Source: Bilabrum cf. latius
Lineage: Eukaryota > Bigyra: Bicosoecida > Bigyra > Bicosoecida
Assembly (NCBI GenBank): GCA_965178125.1
Contig: OZ237756.1
Span: 496,001-560,000 of the forward strand
Length of the DNA: 64,000 nt
Direction of reading: 5' to 3'
The notes below the pieces were generated by a model. The model made no database searches and was not told where the DNA came from. It was given only the letters and a program-made list of their open reading frames with translations. Below are positions 44,368 through 56,962 of this stretch, piece by piece. Positions within the stretch are counted from its first letter, which is position 1, and every line of letters begins with the position of its first letter. Both the position numbers and the translations under genes were made by a program.

Positions 44368-47300
44368 TCACACCCCTCCACCAGTGTTGATGGGAGACCG
44401 CCGCGGCGTACCAGAGCCCTGGGGCGCACTGGTTCCGCTACTGGAGAGGGCCAGCCCGCCGCGGCGCCGCCCAACAGCGGAACCTCCCCTGGGCGTCCAA
44501 CCCGCCATGCCTTCGCCTTCGTCGCCATCCAGTGCGGCAGCATTCGCCATTCCATCCGTCTGGTTCCGCCGCAACCGGCGCCGCGGGATCGGTTCCGGGT
44601 CCGTGTCACCTGTCAAGTCGTGTTCCCTAGACCCAAAACCGGAATCGAAGCCCAGCTGCGACCCGCTGCCTCTTCCGCCCGGGGGTGTGCCGCCGGGCCG
44701 CAGCAGGCGGCTGCGACCACTCTCGGTTCCGCTACCGGCGCCGCGCACTTCAAATCCAGTCGCCAGCAGGGCACGCCCGGATTCGCGGAGTTTCTGCTCC
44801 GAGTCCGGCGACGGCATTTGCGCCGCGGTCCCGGATTGCGAGGCTTCTTGCGATCCACCTCCACGCTGGGCATGGTGCTGGTGCCTGCGGGGAAGCATGT
44901 ACTCGGAATCGGAATTTACCGACTCGATGGAGCCGGTTCGCCTGAATGCCTGCGCTTGCCCTGGCCCCCCTCCGCCTCTATGGTGGCCCCTGGCGCCTGC
45001 GGAGGCGCTTCCCGGTTCCGCATCCGAACGAGCGGCGCCGCGCATGCCTTTCCGACGACCGTGCGACGGCGGAGAATCTACCGTGCTACGCTAAGATGAT
45101 CGCGTGACGTCTTTATCTCCTTCTTGTTGCACCTGCTGCTTGGGGTGGTGCCACATCCTGTCGCGGCGTAGCGAGGACTAGCCGGAATCTATCCCAGGAT
45201 CGGCCCCGCTACGACCCAGTGTGCTGCCACCAGATGCCGATACTGGCGACTCGTCTGCCGGTGTCAGATTCGGCATGCTAAGTCCCAAACTGACACCCGC
45301 AGGGGCTTCCTCGCGACGATTGGCTCGGCTCCGACCAGACACACTCGTCACACCTGCTCCACCACCGCCCAAACCGGAAATGGAGGACGCCGTGGGAGAG
45401 AGGGAGAAAGATCCACTGGGCCCATCGGTCGACGTGCTGCGCATTTGACCACCGCGAGATTGACCATCTCCGCGGCCGATACCAAATCGATTGGATCCGG
45501 AGCCTCTCACCGACCCGCTCGTAGACCGACCTACACTCTCCGAACCCACCCCTCCCAGTCCCTGATTCTGCTGCTGCTGCAGGAGGTGCCGGCCCGCGCT
45601 GGCGAGAGCCGCCGAGTGCGCCGAGTCGTGGGATAGAGCCGTTGAACCCAGCGGAGAGTCACGAGTATTGGTCATTCGAGAGGACCCAGCCGCGGGCCAA
45701 CAGTCGCTCAGCTCCGTCTGAGGCGACAAACCGGAAGTGCTACCCGGCCCACGTCCACCGGTGGATCTAGCCCTGCCCCCGCTGCCCCCGCTGCTCGCAC
45801 GCACCACGAAGCCCTCGGAGGATGCGGCATGTGTTCCCTGGCTGCCGCCCCTTCGCACCGATGACCCACCTCGACCCACCGACACGGACCCGGGAGTGCG
45901 CGCGGCGCCGTCCATTTGCGGAACCTGCATGATGATCCTGCGCCCAGTGGCACCGACAGAAGCCTCGCTTCCCCTCTCTAGAGCATCCCAATCGCGGTCT
46001 ACTCTCGCACTCGTCACACCATCAATCGTCACACCATTCCTCCCAGCGGCTGCAGCCCCTAATCTGGCGCTGCTACCACTGGGGGCTCCGAACGCCTTGC
46101 CGTCCACCGCCATCTGCGCCTACGAAAGGACAGACGGGTGGCGCCTGAGTCCTGCGGAACCGGCGCCGCGCGATTGCCCCGGCGAGCTACTGGCGGGCAC
46201 GGCGGCGGGCACGCCGGTGGGCACACCGGATTCCACTGCAGGGCTGACCGGTGTCCCCATCAGGGAGCTGCGAAGGGACAAACCGGAACTGCCAGACCTC
46301 AGCCCCTGACCGATGGACGGCACGGTCGGCTGCTGTTTCTTGTTCTTCTGGAGCCGTTGGGTATGAGCCTGCGCGAGACGGGGGGATTGGGCGTGTGACA
46401 AGTGCGTGCCGGCCTGCGGGGAGTGGCCGTCGGAGTCACTCCGCCCCCTGCTCCTGTAAACTGACCCCAGCACGGTTGACCCGTCTGCTGCCCGGCTGCC
46501 GGACCCTCCAGACCCGCTGCGGAACGGACCGGCGCCGCGCAATCCGCGACCCACCACGTCGTCAAGGATTGCACCGCCAGCAGCAGCGGCTGTGCGGGCG
46601 GCAGATCCGGAATCAAAACTGGCATCACTTCGCATCCTCCTCGTACCCTGCGTGCCCTGCGCCAGCGGGCCGCCGCCTTTCCGGTGTGACGAGCGCTGCC
46701 CCTTTGTCGATCTGCTCGCAGCAGTTCCGGTCTTGCTTGCTCCACTCCACCCGTGGATTCTCCGTGGCCTCGCCAGCTCGGAGGGGGTCAGCGGCTCGTC
46801 CTCCTGCCGGCCGATGCCAGGGCTATTCCGGGCGCTGACTGGGCTGCTGCTTCCGCTAGTGCCTGCGGTGACGTCTATCCCACTCAGCAAGCCCGCGCGT
46901 GACGAGCTGGCGGTTCGCACCACACCGTAGGTCCCTCGGGAATCACTCGTCACACGGCCTCCAAGCGACTGGGGCGTCTGCACCGGGGACACCCTAGGCG
47001 CACCAGGGGAAGGGCGCGGTGCGCTTTGCTCGCCAGTGAGTCTATTTCCAACGTTTCCCTGGGTGCCTACTCCCTCTCCTGATCCTCCGTGCAGACCCGA
47101 CGGGTCAGCAACGAGTGCGTCTAAGAACGGCCGAGTCCCGGGTTCGAACCCGGGCTCCTTCCCGTCCCCGCTCCCAGTTCCGAACGGGGCACCACCCAGG
47201 GCACTGGTTGCAACTTCAACGTCCAGCGAGTCTTTACTGGAGATTCTCTGGGGCACTACCGAGTCACCCTCACCGGTTGCAACCGACAGTGGCGCTCGGC

Positions 47301-50300
47301 GCCTGGTCTGCAGGCCGGTTGCATTGTGGTCGGGCTGGTGACCCACCTCGCGATCGTGACCCTACGCTTCGCTGGGTGTCCTGACGTCAGCTGTCGGAGT
47401 CATTTCCACCGACACAGACACTCCGCTGGGTGCCCCGCTGGCTTCTGCCGGGTCCAAATCATCCAGGTCATCCGATGATCCGAGGTTGGAAGGGGAGCTA
47501 GATGCGCCCCCGGCGTCTAGTCGGAGCAGAGGCCGACGCCTGTCCAGCCCACCACCACTTGAGGCTTCACTCGTCACATCAATACCAGTGGCAGAGCCCG
47601 ATCCGGACCCGGAATCAGACTGGCCAACCGCGGGAGTCACCCCGTCCATAGAGTCGTATCGATTCCGAATCCTCAACGGATTGCCCACCTCCTGCGAACC
47701 AGATCCATACCCAGGTCCAGAGCCTGACCCGTTGGATGATGACCCGCGACGCTTTGCGTCCCGTCTGGCGCGCAGCTGCTCCGCGAGACTGGTCGCAACC
47801 GAGAGAACCGGCGTGTTCTCCACCTGCCTGTTGTCTTCAGGGGCGCTGTTCCCGGGATCCAGATCCGGCCTCGTCGCGATACTGAGACCCGTTGGGGCCC
47901 CCCGCTTGCCATTCTTTTTGAACCTAGCCCCCGGCAGGGACAGCTGCACCCCGCCGGCTTCGGTGTTGGCCGAAGCGCCGACCGTTTCAGGCTCCGAATC
48001 CAAACCAGCAGCACCCATCGCCTGCTCTCCAGGGGGTGACACGGGACTCGGAGTCGATTCTGCCTCTCCCCTATCCCGGCTAGATCTGGGCTCCGCGCCG
48101 AATGCCCGCCCGCCGCCGAAGAACCCCCCCGCCGCGTCCTCGTCAGCGCCCCCCCCCCTCCTCGCCCGCTCCCTTCGCTCCGCCACCGTCGACGTCTGGT
48201 TCCCGTCACGGGTCAACTCGGAATCGGAATGGTACTCGTCATCGTCGACGGCAGCGCCGCCCACCATTGCCGGTCGGCTGGGTGCAGGTTCAGGTGAGGG
48301 GCCGGGCAGCGAGGGCAGCGGCACTCCCCTGACTCCCTTCGGTTTTCGCATCGGAGCGTCCCGGGTTCGAGTCCCACCGGCGGGCTAAGAGCCCTGCTTT
48401 TCTTTCTTCTTTCTCTTGGGTAGCGTCAAAGACAGCCCCACGACAGCCCCATCGCTGTAGCGGTCTTCCGGTTTGGGCCCAGTTTCCGGCTCCGGATCGT
48501 CATCGTCCCACCCGGCACTGCGATCGGCTGCCCGCGCCGTGACCGCGTTCCTGCTCCGATCCATGCCGGCGTAGGCATCAGTTACGTCAGCGCCCCTGTG
48601 TGTCTTCCACCTGGTGTCAGTTACGGCCTCCTCCTCCTCGTCCTCCACGGTACCGTCACGCTTGCTGCTGACACCTGCGCCACCCACGGCGCCTTCAATC
48701 CCACCACCATAGTCACTACCATCGGCGACATCGTCCCCAAACGCTCCTCCGCCGCCGAAGCTGAACCCGCCTTTGGTGTCAGCAGCCCGTCGGGTCCTGC
48801 CCCCGTCCCTCTGCGGCGCAGACACTTCGAGGGCCAGCGCACTCGTCACACCGTCGTCCTCCTTGCTACGGGCCTCCTCCTCCGCGGCCTCCTGACGCAC
48901 CCGCTCAGCCTCCTCGGCCACGTCAAGTTCCGCAGAAAGCGCGGCGCCGGCCTCGGCCTCGCGCACGGTGGCCTCATCGGTCGCAACCCCCTCGCCCAGC
49001 AGCACGACCACCACGCTCACGTTGTCCCCCGACCCCTCCTCCACCGCCAGTTTGGCCAAGTGCTTCGAGGCCTCCTCGGGTGACTTGCCAAGCGCTAGCT
49101 GATGCCTCACGACTCCGATCGCCCGCCCGCAGTCCATCACGTCGAAAGCGCCGTCACAAGCCAGAAGAGCAAACTCGTCTTGCTCTGTGAGGAGAGTCGC
49201 GCTGACCTCCGCCTCCGATGTGACGAGTGGGGCGCCACAGCATCCATGCTTCATGTGCTTGTCGCCCACCGCTCGGGCAACCGCGAGGGAGTTCATGACC
49301 CGGCCGTTAGAGACCAACACTCCCGCGGTACCGACCCTCGCCCTCTCCACGGGGTCACTCGCCTTGTGATCCCGAGTCATGCACACCGCCTAACCCCCCC
49401 TGCAAAGTACGCACCTCGAGTCCCCAACATAGGCGCACACAGCCGCGATCCCGCCGCCACTGGCACCCACACCAGCAGACGGACCCTCATCACTCGTCGC
49501 ACCACCCCCGGAAACAGACACGCTCCCCACGGGTAGAAGTGCAAGCGCCACCACCGTGGTGCCATCGTCCTCGCCGACCTCGAAATCGGTCTTGATGGTC
49601 AGCGGCCACTCAAGGCTCAAACCCCCGGGCTTGCCCTTGCCCTTGCCCTTGCCCTTGCCCTTGCTACCGCGACGTTTGGCTGCGAATTTGTTCCCTGGTT
49701 TTCCATTGTTCTCCAGCGCAGCCAATGCCTTCCCCTGCCGCCTCTGCAAGAACGAGGGCATTGCGAGCGCGGGGGAGGCAGAGTGACCCCCGCCGGGAGT
49801 GACACCGCCGAGCCCCCCAAATCCACCGGTGGGTTGCACCTGCATGCCCCCGCTGCTGATGCCGAGTGCAGCCAGCTTGGAAGATCCAGGGCGACTGCTG
49901 CTGCTGCCACTTGGGGGCCTGCCCACAGCGTGAGAAACACCACCACCGCCACTTGACCCGGCAAGCAGCTGCAAGGTACTCTCCCCAGGACCCGCACCCC
50001 CACTGGATCCGGAGCCAGAAACGACCGCCCCCGCTCCCCTCTCGCCTTCACCGCTGGAGGCAGCCGCAGCTGCCGCTGCCACGCCCCCAAGCTGGCTTGA
50101 GGTGCTACTCCTCCTCCTCTTGCGCTTGGAAGCAATCGGAATCGCTTCGGGTTCACTCCCTGGGTTGTTTCCAGAGTCTAGCCCGCTAGAGGAGTCAATC
50201 TGGAGGTTCCTTGCCTTCCCATTGCTTGTCGTTCTCTTCGAACTCGCGCCTGCACCATCACGATCCCGATCACCGCCGATGTTGCTGCTGTTATTCCCGT

Positions 50301-53300
50301 CCAACCGCAGTCGTGGCACTGGAACAGGCGCATGCACCTCACCTGATCCTGACCCATCCGCAGGCGGACTGCTGCCCCCCTTCGCAGCGAGCAGGGCGGG
50401 CGATGGCACTTCCGGTTTGGAGGGGGAGATGTCGTCTCGGCTGGAAGTTCCGCTGGAATTGCGCAGCGCCAGCTCGCTTCCGGGCGTCGAGCTTGCCTTG
50501 CCCCCGCCTGCCCCCTCGCCTTCCACGCTGTGTTCCCTGGATCTGGATCTGGATCTGCGCTGTTCCCTGGACACATCGATGAAGTCGCTGTCGCTGAGCA
50601 CCTGCACTGCACTGCCGTACGCTCCCGCTCTGCCTTCGTCATCGTCGTCATTGTTGTCGTGTTCCGCCAGCTGCTGCTTCCCGCTGCCAATCGCTCTTCC
50701 TCCCTGCCTGCTATGAATGTGTTCATTCTCATTACCATTCCCACCACCATCATCATCAGTATCAGCATTTTCACCATCCTCGTCGCTGTCACTGTGGGCC
50801 AGGCTCGACTTCCTCCTCCCAGTGAGCACATCCGGCTGGCTGCGGGAGCGGTTCAGCGACCCCGCCTCCAGGACACCACCACCAACGGCACCGGAGGAAC
50901 CACTTCCGATTCCGGACGGTCCCCCGATTCCGACTCCGGATCCTCGGCTGGTGAGGTTTCGGCTGCCCACGGACACCCTGCTCTGGCTCCTGGCGGTGCC
51001 GGGCCTCTCGCCTTCTAGATCGGCTGCGGTCAGCAGCTTGGGCGATGGAGGGGGCGGCTTGCGACTAACTTCAGCTAGGAAATGGGCGTCTGCGTCCGCG
51101 ACCGCCCGCCACAGTGCACGCACGGCCTCCCCCCCGCGTGCCAGACGGGCCCTGAACAGGTCCAGGACGACCTCAACGACGAAGTCAGAGGCCCTGGAGC
51201 CGCCGTGGCCGTCGCACACCACGAACAGTGACACGGGCCCGCCCTCGTGACTCAGGCTGACGTCAGCGCGGGCCGCAGTGCCCATCCACCCGTGGTCTAC
51301 AGGGCCGATTCTCGGCGGTCGCTTCATCTTCACTTTCACGACAGCGGGAGAGTGGCCAAACCCGGCGCGGGTGTCCAAAGATCGCGTGCTGGCAGCGGCA
51401 GCGGCATCCGCGTCTCCACTGTAGGTTCCGCTGGATTGCGCGGCGCCAGGCGAAGCGGCGAGAGCGCGTGGAGGGCTCCTGGGACCGAACGCCAGGTCCG
51501 CAGCAGCGCCCTCACTCGTCACACCAACCAGCTGCGGCCCTCTGGGCCTGGGCCCGTCACTGGCTCCACTCATCACACGGCCTCGGGAGCCGGTACGGTG
51601 GGCGATGCTGCTGCTGCTGCTGCTCGCAACGCTCCCGCTTCGCCCCCCAACGCTCCCCGGTTCGAACCCCGCCAAAGGCAGCCTGGGGACGAAAAAATCG
51701 GCATTTGCCAGGTGCGCGTCTTCCATTTGGCCGCGCTTGCCCTGCTCGCCGAAAGCCCCGACCCGCGGGCGGACCGAATCCATGCGCGGCGCCAGCAAAC
51801 GAGGCTCCGGGAACGGTTTCGAGCCATGCTGCGACCCGGAATCGAAATAACCCGACGGTCCCCCACCCTCACTCGTCACACTACCGGCACCGGCGGACGG
51901 TCCGATCCACAGGGGCCTCGGCTCCCCGTGTCTCTGCAGCAGCCACCACACCCCCAGAGCGAGGTCGCCCACCCGGCAGCACTCTTTGTCCCAGAACACG
52001 CTCTCCCAGCCCAGCTGCCCCCCCCGCACGGAGCGGGTGGAAATGGCAGGACTCGGAGCCCGAAATCCGGCGCTCCCCGGGCGAGCGTCGGCTCCGGATC
52101 CGCGGGTCCGCATGAGGGGGAGCATGGGCCGGCGGGTCTCCGGGTCGATCACGCAGTACTGGTGGTACGCGTGATGTGACGAGTGGATGTGGTGTGACGA
52201 GTGCGATCTGCGCTCGGGTAATGACGAGGAGCAGCCCCCAACGGCGCCGGGTGACGGTGAGGCATCTCCCCTCCCGATCCTCCGATCTACGGGCGTAGGC
52301 GGCACGGACCCAGCCGTGGAAGATACCGCGCTGCCGCTCTCACTGGCGTCTACTCCAGTGTGACGAGTGCTATCCGGCGACTCGAAGTCGAATCCCGCTG
52401 GCCTGCGCCTTACCCACCTGGACTCGGACTCCTTCTCCTTCTCCTTCTCCTTCCCTGCTACTTGCTCCCCTGCTTCGTCTTCGCCGTTGGTGCTCGGCTG
52501 ACCCGCACCCACAGGGAGGGCACCCCGACCCCCACCATCACCCTTAGTGTCCCCATGGTGGGGGCCCACCCCGCCCCCCACGCTACTGGTGGAAGACTCC
52601 CTCTCCCCCTTCGAGTCCTCCCGCACTGCCTTCAGCGAACCTTCGTGAACCCCAAACGACCCGCTACCCCCCACTTCCCCCCCATCGACCGGGGAGGCCG
52701 CAGAGACTGCGATCCCGGTCGCGCCCGGGGTAAGTTCCGCAAGTGCGCGGCGCCCGCTCGAAGGCGTCGTCGCGCGTGTGGAGCCCCTGGAACCTGCGAC
52801 GCCGCGCGATCCTGATCCTGCGGAACCTGGCTCCTGGCTCGGGGGCCGCCCCACTGCGCTCGGCGTCCGCGGCGGCAGCGTCAGGCCCTGACCCCCGAAG
52901 CGGCGCCTGCCCTCCGCCGAAGAGGGCTATGAACCTTCGCTGAGGTTCGATAGGGCGCCTCCGGCTCCGCTGCGGGACCTGCTGTGCGCCGGGGAGCGCC
53001 TGTTGGTCGCAAATTCGACAAACGAGCGGAGGTAGCCAGGCACCGAGGCGTCCCGGAGGACTTCAGGCGTCTCGCAGCGGAGCTCTGGGGGACTTTCTGG
53101 GTAGTTGTCTGGCATGAATACTCGAAAATCCGCGGGTTCCTTGTGCTGTGTGTGCGGCGTGGGCTCGAACCTGAGCAGGAAGGAGGATGGGGACTGCCAT
53201 TCCACAGGCGGCTCCTCGTCCATTCCACGGCGCCTCCTCGCTAGTTTGCCGAGAACAGCCTTCAATTTAGTTTTCCGTATGCGTCTTATTTCCTTCTGCG

Positions 53301-53448
53301 TTTCCAGCCTAGCGATTCGATGCGATATATCCGGAGGAAGCTCCAAGTCTGTCGCAACGCATTCTGGGGCGCATGCCAGCATTTCAATCACATCCAAGCC
53401 GGCTCTATCCTTGCGCTCATGCTGAGCGAACTTATTCCACGATGCCAT
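44368..53448 (-). CDS. Giant PP2C-type Ser/Thr phosphatase with N-terminal UBC/RWD-like domain
   Basis: One uninterrupted frame of 3027 codons when TAG is Gln (TAGs at 52927, 49390, 48385, 47362, 46120, 45178 and others), stop TGA; ATG at 53448 (MASWNKFAQHERK). Residues about 70-150 look like a UBC/RWD fold (SSFLLRFEPTPHTQHK, FRVFMPDNYPESPPELRC). The PP2C core is spread over about residues 570-1490 with large disordered inserts: MEDAHLANADF (577), VVCDGHGGSRASD (Asp746), DDGTTVVAL, YVGDSRCVLCRGG then TAG-Gln AVC, LACDGAFDVMD and EEGSGDNVSVVVV. The metal-binding Asp residues are all present. The last 1500 residues are Ser/Gly/Arg-rich. PP2Cs remove phosphate from Ser/Thr. I see no intron. A composite of several genes is possible but no TAA or TGA interrupts 9 kb. 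Confidence 0.85.
49631..49664. repeat. TTGCCC hexamer repeat inside the PP2C gene
   Basis: Between five and six units, read on the minus strand as GGCAAG (Gly-Lys). Same unit as 210-239. Confidence 0.85.
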
Positions 53449-53896
53449 AATTGTCGTGATCGGATGCAAGACCGCGAAGTCTCAGTGCAGGAAGCCCTGG
53501 CCGCACAGCGGTCGGGTCCGACCGAAACCGATTCAATGCAACACCAAGATGCTCCGGCACCACAGGACAGAACGCAGACGACTTGCCAATGTTGTGATTG
53601 AACACGCAACGATACTATGATAGGCTGCGAAAATGATTGAATCAATCTGCCCCGGGGTGCGCTGTTGCCGCTCGGCATCCCGACCGATCAATCCAACCGG
53701 CCGGTTCCGGAAATGCAGTGTGCGCGGCGCCAAGCTGCCGTCTGCAGTGCCATTACGGGAGATACCACCGATAGTATCGGCTCGATAGTTGCAGTCTGCT
53801 CCGCAAGATTTGTTCAACATATATCAATCACCACACGGCTGGCCTGTGGGTTGATACCGACTGTTGAGGAACTAATTTGAATCGCTGCTAGCCGGC
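53449..53896. promoter_or_regulatory. Divergent intergenic region PP2C / RBM39
   Basis: 448 bases with start codons of both genes at its edges. No coding exon or motif stands out apart from one GCGCGGCGCC word near 53728. Confidence 0.55.
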
Positions 53897-56068
53897 ATGT
53901 CGGACAGGTGGAGCGATCGCGGCGGTGAATTCGACGAATTCGGTCGCAGGCGGCCCCCAAGAGCTGCTGGAGCATCTACTTCCGCGTCATCTGGCGACGC
54001 AAATGCCCCAGCTCCAGCGAGGGCGGAAGACGATGCTCCCCGACGAGACCGGAGGTTCGACGACAGCGATCGCCCACTTGACAGGTCCCGTGGCGGCTGG
54101 AGCCAAGACGATGGAAGAAATGATAGGCGTGGACACGACTACGATCGTCGCGGCCCGCGCGAAGAACGGCGGGGGGAGGCGGGACCGCCGGGTGATTCTC
54201 GTCACGGCGAGCGCGAGCACTATAGGCGGCCGCACGATCGCGGAGGCTACAGCGCGGATCGAAGGGAGTACCACCACGGCCGCGGGAATTACAACGATCA
54301 CGGCGGCGGAAGGTACGGTTAGAACCGAGGGTACCACCCCCATTCGCACCGGGGGGGTCCCCGGGGCGGAGGTTACAACCACCCCCACCGCCGGGGGGGG
54401 GGCAAGGACGACGGCAACGATGAGGACCGTGTCATGGAAGACGACATGGATGATATCACGAGGGACGCGAGGACAATCTTCGTGCAGCAGATGGTCAGCC
54501 GAGTGACTGATGACTGGGTCAGGGATTACTTCGAGCAAGTAGGCCCTGTCGCCAGGGTCAAGCTGATCAAGGACCCCCACACTAGGAAGTGCATGGGCAT
54601 GGGATACGTGGAATTCAAGAATCTGGACTCTGTCCCCAACGCTCTCCTGCTCAACGGACAAAAAATGTCCATGGAGACAAGGGCCTCCACTGCTGACGGC
54701 CTGCCGATCATGGTCTCCACCTGCGGGGCGGAGAGGGCGTACGCCCACCAGGCCGAGGACGAGATCGAGGAGGTGGCAAAAGAGAGAACCCTCTACATCG
54801 GGAATCTGCCACCGGGCCTAGAAGCCGCAGACGTCCGCGCCATCGCTGAGAAGATGGGGCCGGTCGCATCGGTCAAGCTGGAGGAGGCCCAGGAGGAGGA
54901 GGACGAGGACGAGGACAGCGGAGAAAGTGAAGATGAAGACACGGAAGGAGGCGGCGGCGAGAAACCCCCAGGGAACAAGAAGCCCCCAGGGAACAAGGAG
55001 GGCTACGCGATCGTCAAATTCCTCGACGACCAGGGGGCGACCAACGGACTGCACGGCCTGGCCGACATCAACATCGCCGGGTACACGCCCCATTTGGGGC
55101 TGATCTCAAAGAAGGGGGAGGTGCATGGGGCCAACAACGAGATCTGGAGGCCCGGTGACAAGGAAGCCCGGCGGTTATCGGCATCTGCCAAGGCCCAGAT
55201 CATCGCGACCCTCAGTACTGCGACTCAGGCCACCCTGTCCAAGCTTGGAGGGGCCGGCGCGCTCGCAGCAGCGGCTGCCAGCGCATCGAATGCCGCCACG
55301 GTTGCAGCAAGGGAGCAGAACGGCTCCGAATCCCTGGTGGCACCTGGGCTAGGTGAGTACCTCAAGAAGCAGTACGGGGAGGGCAGCGGTGTGACGAGTG
55401 GATCGGGAGGGGACGGGGGTGATGGTGCCGGCAGCGGGGAAGAAGCTGGGAACGGTGGCGCGACGAACGTGGTGGAGGGGGAGGGGATCGAATGGGACAA
55501 GACGGTTGGGAACCCCTCGCGGTGCGTTAGGATCATGAACCTCTTCGATCCAGCGAAGGTTCGCGAACTTTCGGACGAGGAGTACGACGATTGGAAGGAT
55601 GATCTAGAGGACGATGTGGGGGCGGAGATTGACCGCAAGGGCAGGATGGTGCACCTACGGGCCAAGAGCTCGGACGAGTGCGGGTCTGTGTTCGCGTGCA
55701 TGCGGAACGTCTCGGACGCGATTTTGGTTGCAACGGCCATGGCGGGGCGCTACTACGACAAGCGCAGGATCAAGGCCGAGTACGTCCCGGAAACAGAGTA
55801 CATGGACCGGTTTCCAAAGGTCGCGCCCAGGGTGGCCAAGATCGACGCGAGGCTGCTAGCCGGTGCAGGTGCCGGTGCTGCAGCAGCTGGGGCAGGACAG
55901 GGATCTGGAGCCAGTGGGGGCTCTGGTGCGCAAACCGGAAGTGCGGCAGGCGGCTCGCCTGCCGCCCCTGCATCGTCGTCGTCCCAGGCGCCTGCCTCAG
56001 CGATGCCGTACATGCCCATGGCGGCGATGCTGGGCGGGCCCAACTCGATCGCTGACATGTACATGTGA
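53897..56068 (+). CDS. RBM39: RBM39 / CAPER-type splicing factor
   Basis: 723 residues, single exon, one TAG-coded Gln (54320), stop TGA. The N-terminal region is Arg/Asp/Gly/His-rich, in place of the usual RS domain. RRM1 has RTIFVQQMVSRVTDDWVRDY and MGMGYVEFKNLDSVPNAL with the family signature after it (GLPIMVSTCGAERA). RRM2 (RTLYIGNLPPGLEAADVR) is interrupted by a Glu/Asp/Gly/Lys insert before GYAIVKFLDD. The C-terminal UHM-type RRM has RCVRIMNLFDPAKVRELSDE and YYDKRRIKAEYVPETEYMDR. RBM39 proteins act with U2AF and SF1/SF3b in 3' splice site choice. Low-complexity Ala and Gly-rich stretches separate the domains. Confidence 0.92.
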
Positions 56069-56156
56069 TTCACAGTAAGGTTACGTTAGGAATTCTATGC
56101 TGCAATCGAGATCAGCCCTATACTTTTCCGGTGAGCTACCACTGCGGACCTTGCAA

Positions 56157-56204
56157 TGCTTCATTCGAAATCAGAAATTCATAGCTCTGATTTCGAATGA
56201 AGCA
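56157..56204. repeat. Perfect 19-bp inverted repeat with 10-nt loop
   Basis: Arms TGCTTCATTCGAAATCAGA (56157-56175) and its exact complement (56186-56204), loop AATTCATAGC. It lies about 90 bases after the RBM39 stop codon, so it could be a 3' UTR hairpin in the RNA or a small mobile-element footprint. Confidence 0.9.
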
Positions 56205-56613
56205 ATGTTCATGATGCATGAATCCACATAGAATTCTGTCAGGTTGTTCAAACCGCTACTGGTCCTGGCCGACCAGCCATGCGTCCCATCGGATCCATCC
56301 GGATACTTTCGCCTTGTGGCCTTCTCTGCGCCCTACTTACCGTGCAGCTTGCTACCACTCGCTTATGCAGTCTCCATCCGATGGCTCATTTGATCCTATT
56401 GCATCCACTTAAATATACGTATTGCTGTTGTCGTGTGCCGGTGTCCTTCTCCGTGTCCTGTCAGTCCTTTTCCGCGCCCACCTCCGTTTTGGATCATCGC
56501 TGCTCCGTCGCTTCAATCCTGGTGCAATTGCAAAATATTCGATAAACCAGGATAGCATGGTATCCATTCGCAATAGGTTACAGGTATAACCGTACACCAC
56601 AAGTTTACTTATA

Positions 56614-56646
56614 ATCCGGATCCGGATCCGGATCCGGATCCGGATC
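56614..56646. repeat. ATCCGG hexamer repeat
   Basis: Between five and six uninterrupted units of ATCCGG, each pair creating a BamHI-type palindrome. The same word occurs singly nearby (56772, 56874-56890). Confidence 0.9.
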
Positions 56647-56962
56647 TAGTTGGGTAATGACCGGTTCCGGGCTACTATGCTTGAATCGTCCATACTCTGG
56701 ATTTTGAAACAGCTAAAAACTCTGGAAAGCAAAGCAAATTCAAAGGGAGTCTCCGGGCATACCTGGACCACAGCGATCCGGATCCAAGGGGTTCGCTGAC
56801 AGCAAGTCAGAGCTGGCTTCGACGGTGTGTCGCAGTCGGTTCAGATCCTTGCGGCACCCGGAATGCTTATCTGATCCGGAATCCGGATCCTGCACTACGG
56901 TTGTACTCTCTAGAAACACATCTGAGAGACCGAGAGCCTCGGCCATCCGCGTCTGAACTGGA

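Larger units (their letters stand above)
56069..56962. other. Intergenic region with a hairpin and a GGATCC repeat
   Basis: 894 bases between RBM39 and B1. It contains a perfect 19-bp inverted repeat (56157-56204) and a GGATCC-type repeat (56614-56646). A minus-strand open frame at 56740-56946 just past the B1 stop has no recognisable features. Confidence 0.6.

Noticed and set aside
44351-45094. Plus-strand open frames opposite the PP2C tail (for example 44351-45094, 47486-48388, 50102-50716)
   Set aside because: They are antisense shadows of a GC-rich coding frame; only the minus frame continues for 9 kb and contains the PP2C motifs.
47130-48390. tRNA-like 3' halves (CCCGGGTTCGAACCCGGG near 47137; GGGTTCGAGTCCCACC near 48363)
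   Set aside because: No acceptor or anticodon arms, stems do not pair correctly, and both lie inside the PP2C reading frame. They are treated as members of the recurring DNA words.
56740-56946. 68-codon minus-strand frame just past the B1 stop as an extra B1 exon
   Set aside because: B1 already ends in TGA at a position matching the end of B2, and no splice pair links the two.
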